Of a stretch of 47,219 nucleotides of DNA, positions 24,471 to 33,098 are shown one piece after another. The stretch's first letter is position 1, and the number at the start of each line of letters is the position of its first letter. Below the pieces are notes generated by a model. That model made no database searches, was not told where the DNA came from, and saw only the letters and a list, made by a program, of their open reading frames with translations. This DNA comes from CAZXPG01 sp964643145 (GTDB lineage Bacteria; Pseudomonadota; Alphaproteobacteria; Rickettsiales; Arcanibacteraceae). The DNA lies in assembly GCA_964643145.1 (NCBI GenBank), contig CAZXPG010000008.1:1-47219 (forward strand). Direction: 5' to 3'. The translations under genes and the position numbers were made by a program.

Positions 24471-26237
24471 ATGCAACTCTCAGGGGCTATGCAACTTACA
24501 GGAGCGGGGATTGTTATAAAGGCACTGCTTGACCAGGGGGTGGATACGATTTTTGGCTATCCCGGCGGTGCGGTGCTGCCCATTTACGATGAAATATTCA
24601 AGCAGAACCAACTGCGGCATATCCTGGTGCGGCACGAACAGGCAGCAGCCCATGCGGCAGAAGCCTATGCGCGTTCTACCGGCAAGGTGGGGGTGGTGCT
24701 GGTGACATCTGGCCCTGGTGCAACCAATACGGTGACTGGCCTTACCGATGCGCTGCTTGATAGCATTCCGGTAGTGTGCCTGACGGGGCAAGTGGCAACC
24801 CATTTGATCGGCAGCGACGCCTTTCAGGAAGCCGATACGGTAGGGATAACCCGTTCCTGCACTAAGCATAATTATCTGGTGAAAACCGTAGAGGAGTTGG
24901 GCCATACCCTGCATGAAGCGTTTTATATAGCGCGCAGTGGCCGCCCTGGCCCGGTAGTGGTTGATATCCCCAAAAACGTCCAGTTAGCGGTGGGCGAATA
25001 TAAGGGCTATGAGGAGGGGGTGCGAAAATCTTACCGTCCGCGTACCTATGGTGAAGATGCCCGTATCCGTGAAGCGGTGGAGCTGATTGCACGCGCCAAA
25101 CGGCCGGTATTTTATACAGGTGGCGGAGTGATTAATGCCGGGCAGCATGCCTCTGATATGCTGACGCATTTTGTGCGAGCGACGGGCGCGCCCATTACCA
25201 GCACGCTGATGGGGCTGGGTGCCTATCCGGCCAGTGATAGGCAATTCTTAGGGATGCTGGGGATGCACGGCACCTATGAGGCCAATATGGCGATGGCCGA
25301 ATGTGACGTAATGATTAATATCGGTGCCCGTTTTGATGACCGTATCACCGGGCGGCTCGATGCGTTCTCGGTGCATTCCAAGAAAATTCATGTTGATATT
25401 GATCCGTCTTCTTTCAATAAAACCGTGCCGGTGGATATTGCCATTACCGGCGATGCTGGTGTGGTGTTAGAGCGGATGCTGGCACTCTGGAAAGAGAAGC
25501 GCTATGCCCTTGAGGAGAGTGCATTAAGAGCGTGGTGGGAGCAGATTGCCACCTGGCGGAAGAAAGATAGTTTGGGCTATAAGCAGGCAGGCGAGGTGAT
25601 TAAACCGCAATATGCGCTTGATACACTGAACCGGATGCTACGCGGGCGTGATGCTTATGTTTCAACGGATGTTGGGCAGCACCAGATGTGGGCAGCGCAA
25701 TATCTGGAGTTTGACGAGCCTAAACGCTGGCTGACTTCGGGTGGCTTAGGTACGATGGGCTATGGTTTGCCTGCCGCTATGGGCGCGCAGGTGGCACACC
25801 CCGATGCGCTGGTCGTATGTGTGACAGGCGAAGCCTCGATTATGATGAATATCCAGGAAATTTCTACGCTGGTGCAATATCGTCTGCCGGTAAAGATATT
25901 CTTGCTCAACAACCAATATATGGGTATGGTGCGGCAATGGCAGGAGTTATTCCACGGTAATCGTCATTCTGAAAGCTATATGGACGCACTGCCTGATTTT
26001 GTGGAATTAGGTAAAGCCTTCGGTATCACCGGCATGAGGGTAGAAAAACCCGAAGAGCTGGAAGCGGCAATAGAAACAATGCTAAACACGCCTGGCCCGG
26101 TGTTCCTTGATGTGCAGGTAGACAGGTCTGAGAATGTCTATCCAATGATTCCAGCAGGGGCTGCGCATTATGAAATGACATTAAAACCCGGCGAGACCGT
26201 GGCAGTTGATGAAGAAGAGGCAAGGAACCAGGTGTGA
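24471..26237 (+). CDS. ilvB: Acetolactate synthase, large catalytic subunit
   Basis: The 588-aa ThDP enzyme condenses pyruvate (with pyruvate or 2-ketobutyrate) at the entry to Val/Leu/Ile synthesis. Signs are GYPGGAVLPIYDEIF, RHEQAAAHAAEAYAR, TSGPGATNTVTGLTDALLDSIP, and the ThDP/Mg motif VTGEASIMMNIQEIST...LNNQYMGMVRQWQ. The GEAS in place of GDGS is usual in alphaproteobacteria. TAGGAG precedes the ATG by nine bases. It is followed by ilvH with a one-base overlap, then ilvC. The symbol could equally be ilvI. Confidence 0.95.
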   Translation: MQLSGAMQLTGAGIVIKALLDQGVDTIFGYPGGAVLPIYDEIFKQNQLRHILVRHEQAAAHAAEAYARSTGKVGVVLVTSGPGATNTVTGLTDALLDSIPVVCLTGQVATHLIGSDAFQEADTVGITRSCTKHNYLVKTVEELGHTLHEAFYIARSGRPGPVVVDIPKNVQLAVGEYKGYEEGVRKSYRPRTYGEDARIREAVELIARAKRPVFYTGGGVINAGQHASDMLTHFVRATGAPITSTLMGLGAYPASDRQFLGMLGMHGTYEANMAMAECDVMINIGARFDDRITGRLDAFSVHSKKIHVDIDPSSFNKTVPVDIAITGDAGVVLERMLALWKEKRYALEESALRAWWEQIATWRKKDSLGYKQAGEVIKPQYALDTLNRMLRGRDAYVSTDVGQHQMWAAQYLEFDEPKRWLTSGGLGTMGYGLPAAMGAQVAHPDALVVCVTGEASIMMNIQEISTLVQYRLPVKIFLLNNQYMGMVRQWQELFHGNRHSESYMDALPDFVELGKAFGITGMRVEKPEELEAAIETMLNTPGPVFLDVQVDRSENVYPMIPAGAAHYEMTLKPGETVAVDEEEARNQV

Positions 26238-26770
26238 TGATGAGACCACAACATGAACCCAAACGGCATATTATTGCTGCACTGGTAGATAACGAATTTG
26301 GTGTGCTGGCACGCGTTGTAGGGCTGTTTTCTGCCCGTGGCTACAACATCGAAAGCCTGACTGTATCAGAAGTAGACCAGGCGCGCAAGCTTTCGCGTAT
26401 CACCATTGCCACTACCGGGCCTAAAAATATCATTGAGCAGATTAAAGTGCAGCTTGAACGGCTAGTGCCCGTGCATCGGGTGTCTGACTTAACTATAACC
26501 GGCCCACATGTGGAACGCGAACTGGCCTTGGTTAAGGTAGAAAATGGTGGCGAAAAGCGGGTTGAAGCACTACGTATAGCCGATATTTTCCGTGCCCGCG
26601 TGGTCGATTCTACTAACCATTCCTTTGTGTTTGAGTTGACAGGCGCACCAGATAAATTAAATGCTTTTATTGACCTGATGAAACCGCTGGGCCTGTCGGA
26701 AGTGTGCCGCACTGGCGTTACCGCTATCTCACGGGGTGTGGAAGGGATATATGTAGAGGTGGATGAATAG
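26237..26770 (+). CDS. ilvH: Acetolactate synthase, small regulatory subunit
   Basis: This 177-aa regulatory partner of the preceding gene has an N-terminal ACT domain (HIIAALVDNEFGVLARVVGLFSARGYNIESLTV), where valine feedback acts in known enzymes, and the C-terminal ACT-like domain (RADIF-type region, FELTGAPDKLNAFIDLMKP, GVTAISRG). The start ATG at 26237 shares its A with the ilvB stop. Another ATG at 26240 and a GTG at 26234 are alternatives. Tight coupling suits the 1:1 complex. Confidence 0.94.
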   Translation: MMRPQHEPKRHIIAALVDNEFGVLARVVGLFSARGYNIESLTVSEVDQARKLSRITIATTGPKNIIEQIKVQLERLVPVHRVSDLTITGPHVERELALVKVENGGEKRVEALRIADIFRARVVDSTNHSFVFELTGAPDKLNAFIDLMKPLGLSEVCRTGVTAISRGVEGIYVEVDE

Positions 26771-26824
26771 CTATCAAGCCTAAAATCTACCATCTAAAAT
26801 CTAACAAATTAAGGAGTATAAAAA

Positions 26825-27844
26825 TTGAGAGTCTATTACGATGCTGATGCAGATGTAAATCTGATTAAATCCAAGAAAGTAGCCATTGTCGGTTACGGTA
26901 GCCAGGGTCATGCCCATGCACAAAACTTGAAAGATAGTGGTGTGAAAGACGTTAAAATTGCCCTGCGTCCGGGTTCTTTTTCGGCTGAGAAAGCAAAATC
27001 TGCCGGGTTTGATGTAGTTTCTCCGGCAGAAGCGGCAGCATGGGCCGATGTGGTGATGGTGCTGGTGCCCGATGAACTCCAGGCGGATCTCTATAAAAAC
27101 GACCTGCACCCTAATATGAAACAAGGTGCTGCACTGGCTTTCGCCCACGGGTTTAACGTGCATTTCCAGTTGATTGAGCCACGTGCTGACCTGGATGTAT
27201 ATATGATTGCTCCAAAAGGCCCAGGCCATACGGTGCGTGGTGAATATGTAAAAGGCGGCGGTGTGCCTTGCCTGGTGGCCGTGCATCAGGATGCGTCTGG
27301 CAATGCCAAAGATATTGCGCTTTCTTATGCCTCTGCTGTGGGTGGTGGCCGTTCTGGTATTATTGAAACCACCTTTAAGGAAGAATGTGAAACCGACCTG
27401 TTTGGTGAGCAGGCAGTGCTATGCGGTGGCGTGTCTGCCCTAATCCAGGCTGGGTTTGAAACACTGGTTGAAGCTGGCTATGCCCCGGAAATGGCCTATT
27501 TTGAGTGCTTGCATGAAGTGAAGCTGATTGTTGACCTGATTTACGAAGGCGGCATTGCCAATATGCGTTATTCTGTATCAAACACGGCCGAATATGGTGA
27601 TTATGTCACTGGCCCACGCATTGTAACAGAAGATACGAAGAAAGCGATGAAAGCTGTGCTTGATGATATTCAGTCTGGCCGTTTTGCTCGTAACTGGGTG
27701 CTGGAAAATAAAGCCGGACAGCCAAGCTTCAAAGCATCCCGCCGTATCTCTGCGGAACACCCGATTGAAAAAGTGGGTGGTAAACTGCGTGCAATGATGC
27801 CGTGGATCGCTAAAAACAAACTGGTGGATAAAGCCAAGAACTAG
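26825..27844 (+). CDS. ilvC: Ketol-acid reductoisomerase, class I
   Basis: The 339-aa enzyme carries out the second common step of Val/Ile synthesis, with NADPH and Mg. VAIVGYGSQGHAHAQNLKDSG is the nucleotide-binding motif, MIAPKGPGHTVR and VGGGRSGIIETTFKEECETDLFGEQAVLCGG hold the metal and substrate residues, and KLIVDLIYEGGI is also present. Length fits the short class I form. The start codon is TTG (26825-26827) at a correct distance after AAGGAG (26811-26816). The product then begins MRVYYDADADV, as in the family. Confidence 0.95.
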   Translation: MRVYYDADADVNLIKSKKVAIVGYGSQGHAHAQNLKDSGVKDVKIALRPGSFSAEKAKSAGFDVVSPAEAAAWADVVMVLVPDELQADLYKNDLHPNMKQGAALAFAHGFNVHFQLIEPRADLDVYMIAPKGPGHTVRGEYVKGGGVPCLVAVHQDASGNAKDIALSYASAVGGGRSGIIETTFKEECETDLFGEQAVLCGGVSALIQAGFETLVEAGYAPEMAYFECLHEVKLIVDLIYEGGIANMRYSVSNTAEYGDYVTGPRIVTEDTKKAMKAVLDDIQSGRFARNWVLENKAGQPSFKASRRISAEHPIEKVGGKLRAMMPWIAKNKLVDKAKN

Positions 27845-27853
27845 TACAGTTTC

Positions 27854-27882
27854 CCCCTCTCCTTTAACACAAAGGAGAGGGG
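27854..27882. terminator. Bidirectional hairpin between ilvC and fic
   Basis: CCCCTCTCCTTT (27854-27865) and AAAGGAGAGGGG (27871-27882) form a perfect 12-bp stem with a 5-nt loop, placed between convergent genes. There is no T-run, so it may work as a transcription barrier or 3'-end stabiliser. Its sequence resembles the arms of the ligase-region repeat at 45548-45653. Confidence 0.5.
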
Positions 27883-27887
27883 ATAGA

Positions 27888-28493
27888 CTATAATTCCTCA
27901 GTCTTAAATTCGCTATAGCCTTCATAGTAATAGCTGACATCAATACCCTTCATAAACAGGGCACGGTCATTGATTTGGTTGGTGAGTGCCTGTTTCAGCA
28001 GCACTTTAATTTCCACATCCTTCACAGGGCTGCGCTGCATGGCGGAAAGATAATCATCTTTATCCACTTTATTCCAATCCACCACTTGGTGAAGTTCTTT
28101 TTTCAGGATCAAATCCAGCCAGATGCGGGTGGCGCGTCCATTTCCCTCACGGAAGGGATGGGCAATGTTCATTTCTACATATTTTTCGATGATCTGATCA
28201 AAGCTGCCTTGCGGCATAGCGTCAATATGCTTTAGCGAAGCATCAAGATACATTACAGGCGCAAAACGGAAATTGCCTTTGGCGATATTCACCTCGCGGA
28301 TGTTGCCTGCAAACGCATAAATATCACCAAACAAATAGGCATGGATGAAAGCAAGCCCAGCAAAGGTGCCAACGTCCACTTTGGCAATATCGCCAGAGTC
28401 AAAAAGCTGCTTAGCCTTTTGCTTGCTGATTCTTTCCTCTGCCTTGGCCAGTTCCACCTGATTGGTGATGTTTAGTGTGTTTTCCAGTGTCAT
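27888..28493 (-). CDS. Class III Fic AMP-transferase
   Basis: The 201-aa enzyme has the complete Fic active-site motif HPFREGNGRATR (residues 112-123, catalytic H112) and, at the very end, the auto-inhibitory motif SYYYEG (S187, E191, G192). A C-terminal inhibitory helix defines class III, as in Neisseria NmFic, which it resembles along its length (for example FxSGDI, GxxAGLxxIHxYLFGxxYxFAGxIRE and IWLDLxLKK). Such enzymes move AMP from ATP to target hydroxyls and are controlled by oligomerisation and self-modification. The gene overlaps the ribD stop (ATGA), which is an unusual partner. The target is unknown. Confidence 0.9.
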   Translation of the reverse strand: MTLENTLNITNQVELAKAEERISKQKAKQLFDSGDIAKVDVGTFAGLAFIHAYLFGDIYAFAGNIREVNIAKGNFRFAPVMYLDASLKHIDAMPQGSFDQIIEKYVEMNIAHPFREGNGRATRIWLDLILKKELHQVVDWNKVDKDDYLSAMQRSPVKDVEIKVLLKQALTNQINDRALFMKGIDVSYYYEGYSEFKTEEL

Positions 28494-29602
28494 AAAGCAT
28501 ACTCTTCAACAATATCATCCCCCAGTGTAAAGCGCTTAGTGCAGGTGCAGCGTTTTGCTTTCGCCAGTTCATCGATCATTAAACCGCCAATAGCCGGACG
28601 GGCATCGCCGCCCAGCAGTAGCGGAGCGCGTATCCAGACGACAGTATCTACCAGCCCTGCTTGCATGAAGGAAGTGGCCAGTGTGCTTCCTCCTTCCAGC
28701 AACACACGGGTAATGCCTGCACTGGCCAGTTGGCGCATGGCGTACTTCATATCCAGTCGCCCTGTGTAATCCTGTTCCACCGCAATCACCCGCACACCAT
28801 GCTGTCGTAATTGCTCTGCCTGCGTGCTTTCTGCTTGCGCTGAACGGGTAAGCACCCATACAGGCAGTTGTGACGCGGTGCGCACCAACTGTGAAGCAAG
28901 CGGTAGGCGTAAGCGGCTATCTGCTACGATACGGATAGGGGAACGGCTTTCCAGGCCAGGCAGGCGGCAGGTGAGGCTGGGGTTATCATCGAGCGCCGTA
29001 TCACTGCCAACTAGAATGGCGTCATGTTCTGCCCTCAGCTTATGGCCATAATTGCGTGCAAGTGGGCCGGTAATCCACTGGCTTTCCCCCGTATGGGTAG
29101 CAATGCGGCCATCAAGGCTGGTGGCGAGTTTCAGCGTAATAATGGGGCGTTGTTTTTCAATGACTGAGAAGAACCCGGCATTTAAACGGCGCGCTTCTTC
29201 TTCCCTCACACCATAGGTTATGTCTATGCCAGCGGCTTGTAATTGTGCAATGCCCCGGCCAGCCACTTGTGGGTTGGAATCTCGCGTGGCAACGACTATA
29301 CGCGCCAGTTTGCTTGCAATCAACGCCTCAGTGCAAGGAGGGGTAGCGCCGATATGGCAGCATGGTTCAAGCGTGACAAACATAGTGGCACCCTCTGCCA
29401 GAGAGCCTGTCTGTTTAAGTGCCAAAATTTCCGCATGAGGGCGGCCACCTGTAGCAGTATGGCCTGCGGCAATAAGCCGGTTGTCTTTTGTAATAACCGC
29501 ACCCACGGAAGGGTTAGGAAAGGTGCTCCCTAGGCCGCGCCTTGCATAGTGGAGGGCAACATCCATAAAGTAAGGGTCGTTAGGATAAAAATTATCACTC
29601 AC
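28490..29602 (-). CDS. ribD: Bifunctional riboflavin deaminase/reductase
   Basis: The 370-aa enzyme performs two riboflavin steps: deamination, then NADPH reduction of the pyrimidine sugar. The N-terminal deaminase has the zinc site GGRPHAEILAL and LEPCCHIGATPPCTEAL. The C-terminal reductase shows LKLATSLDGRIATHTGESQWITG and LLEGGSTLATSFMQAGLVD. I choose the GTG at 29602, which overlaps the nrdR stop and follows AGGA. The frame upstream of it is only the other-frame image of nrdR. With this start the product begins about seven residues before the conserved N-terminus and has the normal family length. Confidence 0.93.
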   Translation of the reverse strand: MSDNFYPNDPYFMDVALHYARRGLGSTFPNPSVGAVITKDNRLIAAGHTATGGRPHAEILALKQTGSLAEGATMFVTLEPCCHIGATPPCTEALIASKLARIVVATRDSNPQVAGRGIAQLQAAGIDITYGVREEEARRLNAGFFSVIEKQRPIITLKLATSLDGRIATHTGESQWITGPLARNYGHKLRAEHDAILVGSDTALDDNPSLTCRLPGLESRSPIRIVADSRLRLPLASQLVRTASQLPVWVLTRSAQAESTQAEQLRQHGVRVIAVEQDYTGRLDMKYAMRQLASAGITRVLLEGGSTLATSFMQAGLVDTVVWIRAPLLLGGDARPAIGGLMIDELAKAKRCTCTKRFTLGDDIVEEYAL

Positions 29603-30053
29603 CTTTTTTCCTGAGTTGATGGATAAACTGTTCGAAATCGTTCGCTTCACAAAAATCACGATAGACGGAAGCAAAGCGCACATAGGCCACCTGGTCAAGG
29701 TTGGATAAGGCTTCCATGACCATTTCGCCAATTAGCGCAGTGGGAATATCGCCTTCATCGCTTGCTTCTAACTTGCGTACAATGTTGTTAACAATTAATT
29801 CTACCTGTTCGGTAGTGATAGAGCGTTTGCGCGTGGCCATGGCAATAGAGCGGGTGAGTTTATCGCGGTCAAAGGGACGGCGTTCGCCATTTTTTTTGAT
29901 GACGGCCAGTTCTCGGAATTGCACGCGCTCGAAAGTAGTAAAACGTGCATTACAGGCAGTGCATACCCTGCGCCTGCGGATTGTTGCCCCTTCCTCACAT
30001 GGCCGGGAATCTTTTACCTGAGTATCTTCGTAACCACAAAAAGGACAATGCAT
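29595..30053 (-). CDS. nrdR: Transcriptional repressor NrdR
   Basis: The 152-aa protein has an N-terminal zinc ribbon (C3, C6, C31, C34: MHCPFCG...RVCTACNARF) and an ATP-cone domain (VIKKNGERRPFDRDKLTRSI). NrdR senses dATP/ATP and represses ribonucleotide reductase genes. The start at 30053 matches the conserved MHCPFC beginning. A longer frame upstream is unsupported. Position between glyA and ribD is the usual alphaproteobacterial order. It overlaps ribD by eight bases. Confidence 0.95.
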   Translation of the reverse strand: MHCPFCGYEDTQVKDSRPCEEGATIRRRRVCTACNARFTTFERVQFRELAVIKKNGERRPFDRDKLTRSIAMATRKRSITTEQVELIVNNIVRKLEASDEGDIPTALIGEMVMEALSNLDQVAYVRFASVYRDFCEANDFEQFIHQLRKKGE

Positions 30054-30127
30054 AATAATTAACCCTAACGGTTTTCCTTTACCTTGATCCCTCTCCAAAG
30101 AGGGCTCAAGGTAAGAGATAGGTAATT

Positions 30128-31429
30128 TTAATAAATAGGGAAGCGCTCACAGAGTGCTGCCACCGCTACACGGGCTTTCTGTTCAGCCGCACTGTTATCT
30201 TCACGGTTGGCAGATAGTCCATCCAGCACATCGCCGATCAGATTGCCAATGTCACGGAACTCGTCCACACCAAAGCCACGTGTTGTGCCAGCCGGTGTAC
30301 CAAGACGCACGCCGGAAGTTACAAACGGGGTTTCTGGGTCAAAAGGAATGGCGTTTTTGTTGCAGGTTAGCCCAGCACGCTCGAGGCTTGCTTCCGCCAG
30401 CTTGCCTGTCAAGCCTTTAGGGCGTAAATCTACCAGCAGCAGGTGGCTATCCGTACCGCCTGTCACAATGGCTAAGCCGCGTGCAACCAGCGTTGCAGCC
30501 AGTGCACGGGCATTATCAATCACCGCCTGGCCATAGGTTTTAAAGGAAGGTTGCAGTGCCTCACCAAAGGCTACGGCTTTCCCGGCAATCACATGCATTA
30601 ATGGGCCGCCTTGCAGGCCTGGGAAAATAGCGGAGTTGATCTTTTTCGCAATGGTTTCATCATTAGTGAGAATCATACCGCCACGTGGGCCACGCAAGGT
30701 TTTATGGGTGGTGGTGGTCACCACATGGGCGTGCGGCACAGGGCTTGGATAGGTGCCTGCCGCAACCAGCCCGGCAAAATGCGCCATATCCACCATCAGA
30801 TACGCACCCACCTTATCAGCAATCGCACGGAAACGGGCAAAATCAATCACGCGTGGATAGGCAGAACCGCCAGCAATAATCAAGGCGGGCTTGTGCTCTT
30901 CGGCTAAGCGTTCCATTTCTTCATAGTCAAGCAGGCCGTCCTCCTTGCGTACGCCATATTGCACGGCATTAAACCATTTGCCAGACATATTCGGAGCAGC
31001 ACCATGTGTTAAATGGCCGCCAGCCGCCAGTGACATGCCAAGGATAGTATCGCCTGGTTTAATTAAAGCCAGGAACACGCCCTGGTTCGCCTGCGAGCCG
31101 GAATTAGGCTGCACATTGGCAAAAGCAGCACCAAACAGGGTTTTTGCCCGTTCAATGGCGATGGTTTCGGTTTCATCCACACATTCACAGCCGCCATAAT
31201 AGCGTTTACCGGGATACCCTTCTGCATATTTGTTGGTAAGCACGGTGCCTTGGGCAGAAATCACCGCCTGGCTTGCAATATTTTCAGAGGCGATCAGTTC
31301 AATCTGGGTTTGCTGGCGGTGCAGTTCGTTCTGAATAGTGGCAAAAACTTCCTTATCGCTTTCTGCAACAGTGTGCGTGAAAAACGCAGGGGATGACGGG
31401 GTGTTCTCATTACGGGGTTGGGTACGCAT
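30128..31429 (-). CDS. glyA: Serine hydroxymethyltransferase
   Basis: The 433-aa PLP enzyme interconverts serine and glycine and charges tetrahydrofolate with a one-carbon unit. It shows IELIASENIASQAV, NKYAEGYPGKRYYGGCE, NVQPNSGSQAN, MVDMAHFAGLVAAG and the PLP lysine in VVTTTTHKTLRGPRGG (K243). The start at 31429 follows AGGAATCACT. Homology proper begins about 20 residues in, so the N-terminus is slightly extended. It lies between rpiB and nrdR on the same strand. Confidence 0.95.
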   Translation of the reverse strand: MRTQPRNENTPSSPAFFTHTVAESDKEVFATIQNELHRQQTQIELIASENIASQAVISAQGTVLTNKYAEGYPGKRYYGGCECVDETETIAIERAKTLFGAAFANVQPNSGSQANQGVFLALIKPGDTILGMSLAAGGHLTHGAAPNMSGKWFNAVQYGVRKEDGLLDYEEMERLAEEHKPALIIAGGSAYPRVIDFARFRAIADKVGAYLMVDMAHFAGLVAAGTYPSPVPHAHVVTTTTHKTLRGPRGGMILTNDETIAKKINSAIFPGLQGGPLMHVIAGKAVAFGEALQPSFKTYGQAVIDNARALAATLVARGLAIVTGGTDSHLLLVDLRPKGLTGKLAEASLERAGLTCNKNAIPFDPETPFVTSGVRLGTPAGTTRGFGVDEFRDIGNLIGDVLDGLSANREDNSAAEQKARVAVAALCERFPIY

Positions 31430-31454
31430 AGTGATTCCTGTATAGGGTTTAGTT

Positions 31455-31886
31455 TCAAGTTGAAATTTTATCAAGCCGCTTCTGGTGCCTGCCACCTTCA
31501 AAAGCAGTGGTAAGGAAAGTTTCCACACAGGCCAAGGCAGTGTCGGCATCCATCACACGGGCCCCCAGCACTAAAACATTGGCGTTATTATGCTGGCGCG
31601 CCAGTGCGGCAGTGGCAACATCGTGGCATAAGGCGGCGCGTATGGCAGGGTTACGGTTGGCAGCAATGCTCATACCAATACCGGTGCCACAAATTAACAT
31701 GCCTCTTTCAGCGCGCGCACTTGCCACGGCTTGTGTTACCATAGCAGCAAAATCAGGATAATCAACTGATTCCAGGTTGTTAGTGCCAAAATCTGTTATC
31801 GTATAACCCTGGTGGGTAAGGTGGGTGATAATGGCGGCTTTCAGGGCAACACCGGCATGGTCGGAAGCAATGGCAAGGGTAGTCAT
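31455..31886 (-). CDS. rpiB: Ribose-5-phosphate isomerase B
   Basis: The 143-aa enzyme interconverts ribose 5-phosphate and ribulose 5-phosphate. Motifs are IASDHAGVALKAAI, DFGTNNLESVDYPDFA, the active-site cysteine in LICGTGIGMSIAANR and HDVATAALARQHNNANVLVLGARV. It is the first gene of the rpiB-glyA-nrdR-ribD run, 25 bases before glyA. The family is RpiB/LacAB, and length and order favour rpiB. Confidence 0.95.
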   Translation of the reverse strand: MTTLAIASDHAGVALKAAIITHLTHQGYTITDFGTNNLESVDYPDFAAMVTQAVASARAERGMLICGTGIGMSIAANRNPAIRAALCHDVATAALARQHNNANVLVLGARVMDADTALACVETFLTTAFEGGRHQKRLDKIST

Positions 31887-31897
31887 GGGAACCTCTC

Positions 31898-31975
31898 ATA
31901 GTGGGCGATAGCAATTTCACCCACTATAGGGGGTTATGCATAAAAAGTCACGGTAACTTTTCTGCATACCCCCCT
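31898..31975. other. Two adjacent palindromes upstream of rpiB
   Basis: The first is ATAGTGGG (31898-31905) with CCCACTAT (31920-31927). The second is a larger imperfect hairpin, AGGGGGTTATGCATAAAAAGT against ACTTTTCTGCATACCCCCCT (31928-31975), with a loop of about 7 nt. They lie between sel1 (3' end at 32022) and rpiB (start at 31886), so the large hairpin could end the sel1 transcript or lie in the rpiB leader. No T-run follows it. Confidence 0.5.
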
Positions 31976-32021
31976 TACACATTCACATAAGGTTTTTACC
32001 AGACCTCTATCAAAATTGAGG

Positions 32022-33026
32022 TTACCCTATAGCGTTTGAAGCTGATTGCTTCGCTGGGCGGAGGTCTGTGAATACTTTTCCGCTGATGATGCTGCCAGGA
32101 ACCACGAATCTGCTTGGTGTAATATATGACATGCTATACAACCTGTTGGCTTCTTCAACATTCTGTGGAACACCGACACCGTTTTCGTAACAAAGGCCAA
32201 GGTTGTTCAGTGAACTTGCATGTCCCTGTTTAGCTGCCAGTCTATACCACCGGACTGCTTCTTCAGCATCCTGCTGAGTGCCTTCACCATATTGATAGCA
32301 AACGCCCAGATTGTTCTGTGCACGTGCATGTCCTTGTTCGGCTGCCAGTCTATACCACCGGACTGCTTCTTCAGCGTTCTTCTCAGCGCCTTTACCATGT
32401 TCATAACGAAGCCCCAGAGTGAACTGTGCGTCTGCATGCCCCTGTTCAGCTGCCAGTCTATACCACTGGACTGTTTCTTCCGCGTTCTGCCCAACATTTT
32501 CTTCATAAGAAACACCGATATTGTACAGTGCATCTGTATATCCCTGTTCGGCTGCGAGTTTATACCACGTGACTGCTTCTGTAGGATTCTTTTCAACGCC
32601 AATGCCTCGGTGATAACAAAGGCCTAGGCTAAACTGTGCATCTACATTAGCCTGGTCGGCTGCTAGTCTATACCATTTGACTGCTTCTGCGTCATTCTTC
32701 GGAACGCCGATACCTTTTTCATAACAAAAGCCCAGATTGTTTTGCGCGACAGGATGTCCCTGCTCGGCTGCTTGTCTATACAACCGGGCAGCTTCTTCGG
32801 CATCCTGCGGAACGCCTTCACCGTTTTCATAACAAAAGCCCAGATTGCACTGTGCTTCTGCAAATCCCTGTTCGGCTGCCAGTGTAAACCACGTGACTGC
32901 CTCTTCCGCATTTTTGTCAATGCCTTCGCCATCTCTATAACAAACGCCAACATTATTTTGTGCGACCGAATCTCCGCTGTTGGCTGCTGCTAGTTGTTCC
33001 TGGAAAGATACGCTATTGGTTTCCAT
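32022..33026 (-). CDS. Sel1-like repeat protein
   Basis: The 334-aa soluble protein is made of about eight 36-residue Sel1 repeats of the form AVxWYRLAAEQGHAxAQxNLGxCYExGxG. It has a short N-terminal cap and a non-repeat tail (after about residue 295: SYITPSRFVVPGSII). There is no signal peptide, so a cytosolic scaffold role is likely unless it is exported by another route. Sel1 proteins bind partners in signalling, and some are host-directed. At DNA level several repeats are nearly identical (the same 30-base run recurs at 32231 and 32339), showing recent duplication. It is monocistronic with palindromes upstream. Confidence 0.9.
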   Translation of the reverse strand: METNSVSFQEQLAAANSGDSVAQNNVGVCYRDGEGIDKNAEEAVTWFTLAAEQGFAEAQCNLGFCYENGEGVPQDAEEAARLYRQAAEQGHPVAQNNLGFCYEKGIGVPKNDAEAVKWYRLAADQANVDAQFSLGLCYHRGIGVEKNPTEAVTWYKLAAEQGYTDALYNIGVSYEENVGQNAEETVQWYRLAAEQGHADAQFTLGLRYEHGKGAEKNAEEAVRWYRLAAEQGHARAQNNLGVCYQYGEGTQQDAEEAVRWYRLAAKQGHASSLNNLGLCYENGVGVPQNVEEANRLYSMSYITPSRFVVPGSIISGKVFTDLRPAKQSASNAIG

Positions 33027-33063
33027 AATGAGTGTGTTCCTGTTGGTTAATAATTTTTGTTAT

Positions 33064-33098
33064 TATACTGAAACCACTTGAAGAGTGGTTTCAGTATA
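33064..33098 (-). promoter_or_regulatory. Hairpin or operator-like palindrome upstream of the Sel1 gene
   Basis: TATACTGAAACCACT and its exact complement form a 15-bp stem with a 5-nt loop, 38 bases before the Sel1-gene start. On the minus strand the outer TATACT is itself a good -10 box, so protein binding here or hairpin formation could control the gene. Other short inverted repeats (TGCTTG/CAAGCA near 33133-33148) lie a little further upstream. Confidence 0.4.

Noticed and set aside
28490..29731. Longer ribD reading frame starting at 29731
   Set aside because: The extra 43 residues lie inside nrdR in another frame and have no homology to the deaminase family.
32022..33026. Regular repeats of about 108 bases, considered as a CRISPR array
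   Set aside because: The repeats are coding, translate to Sel1 units, and have no short spacers.
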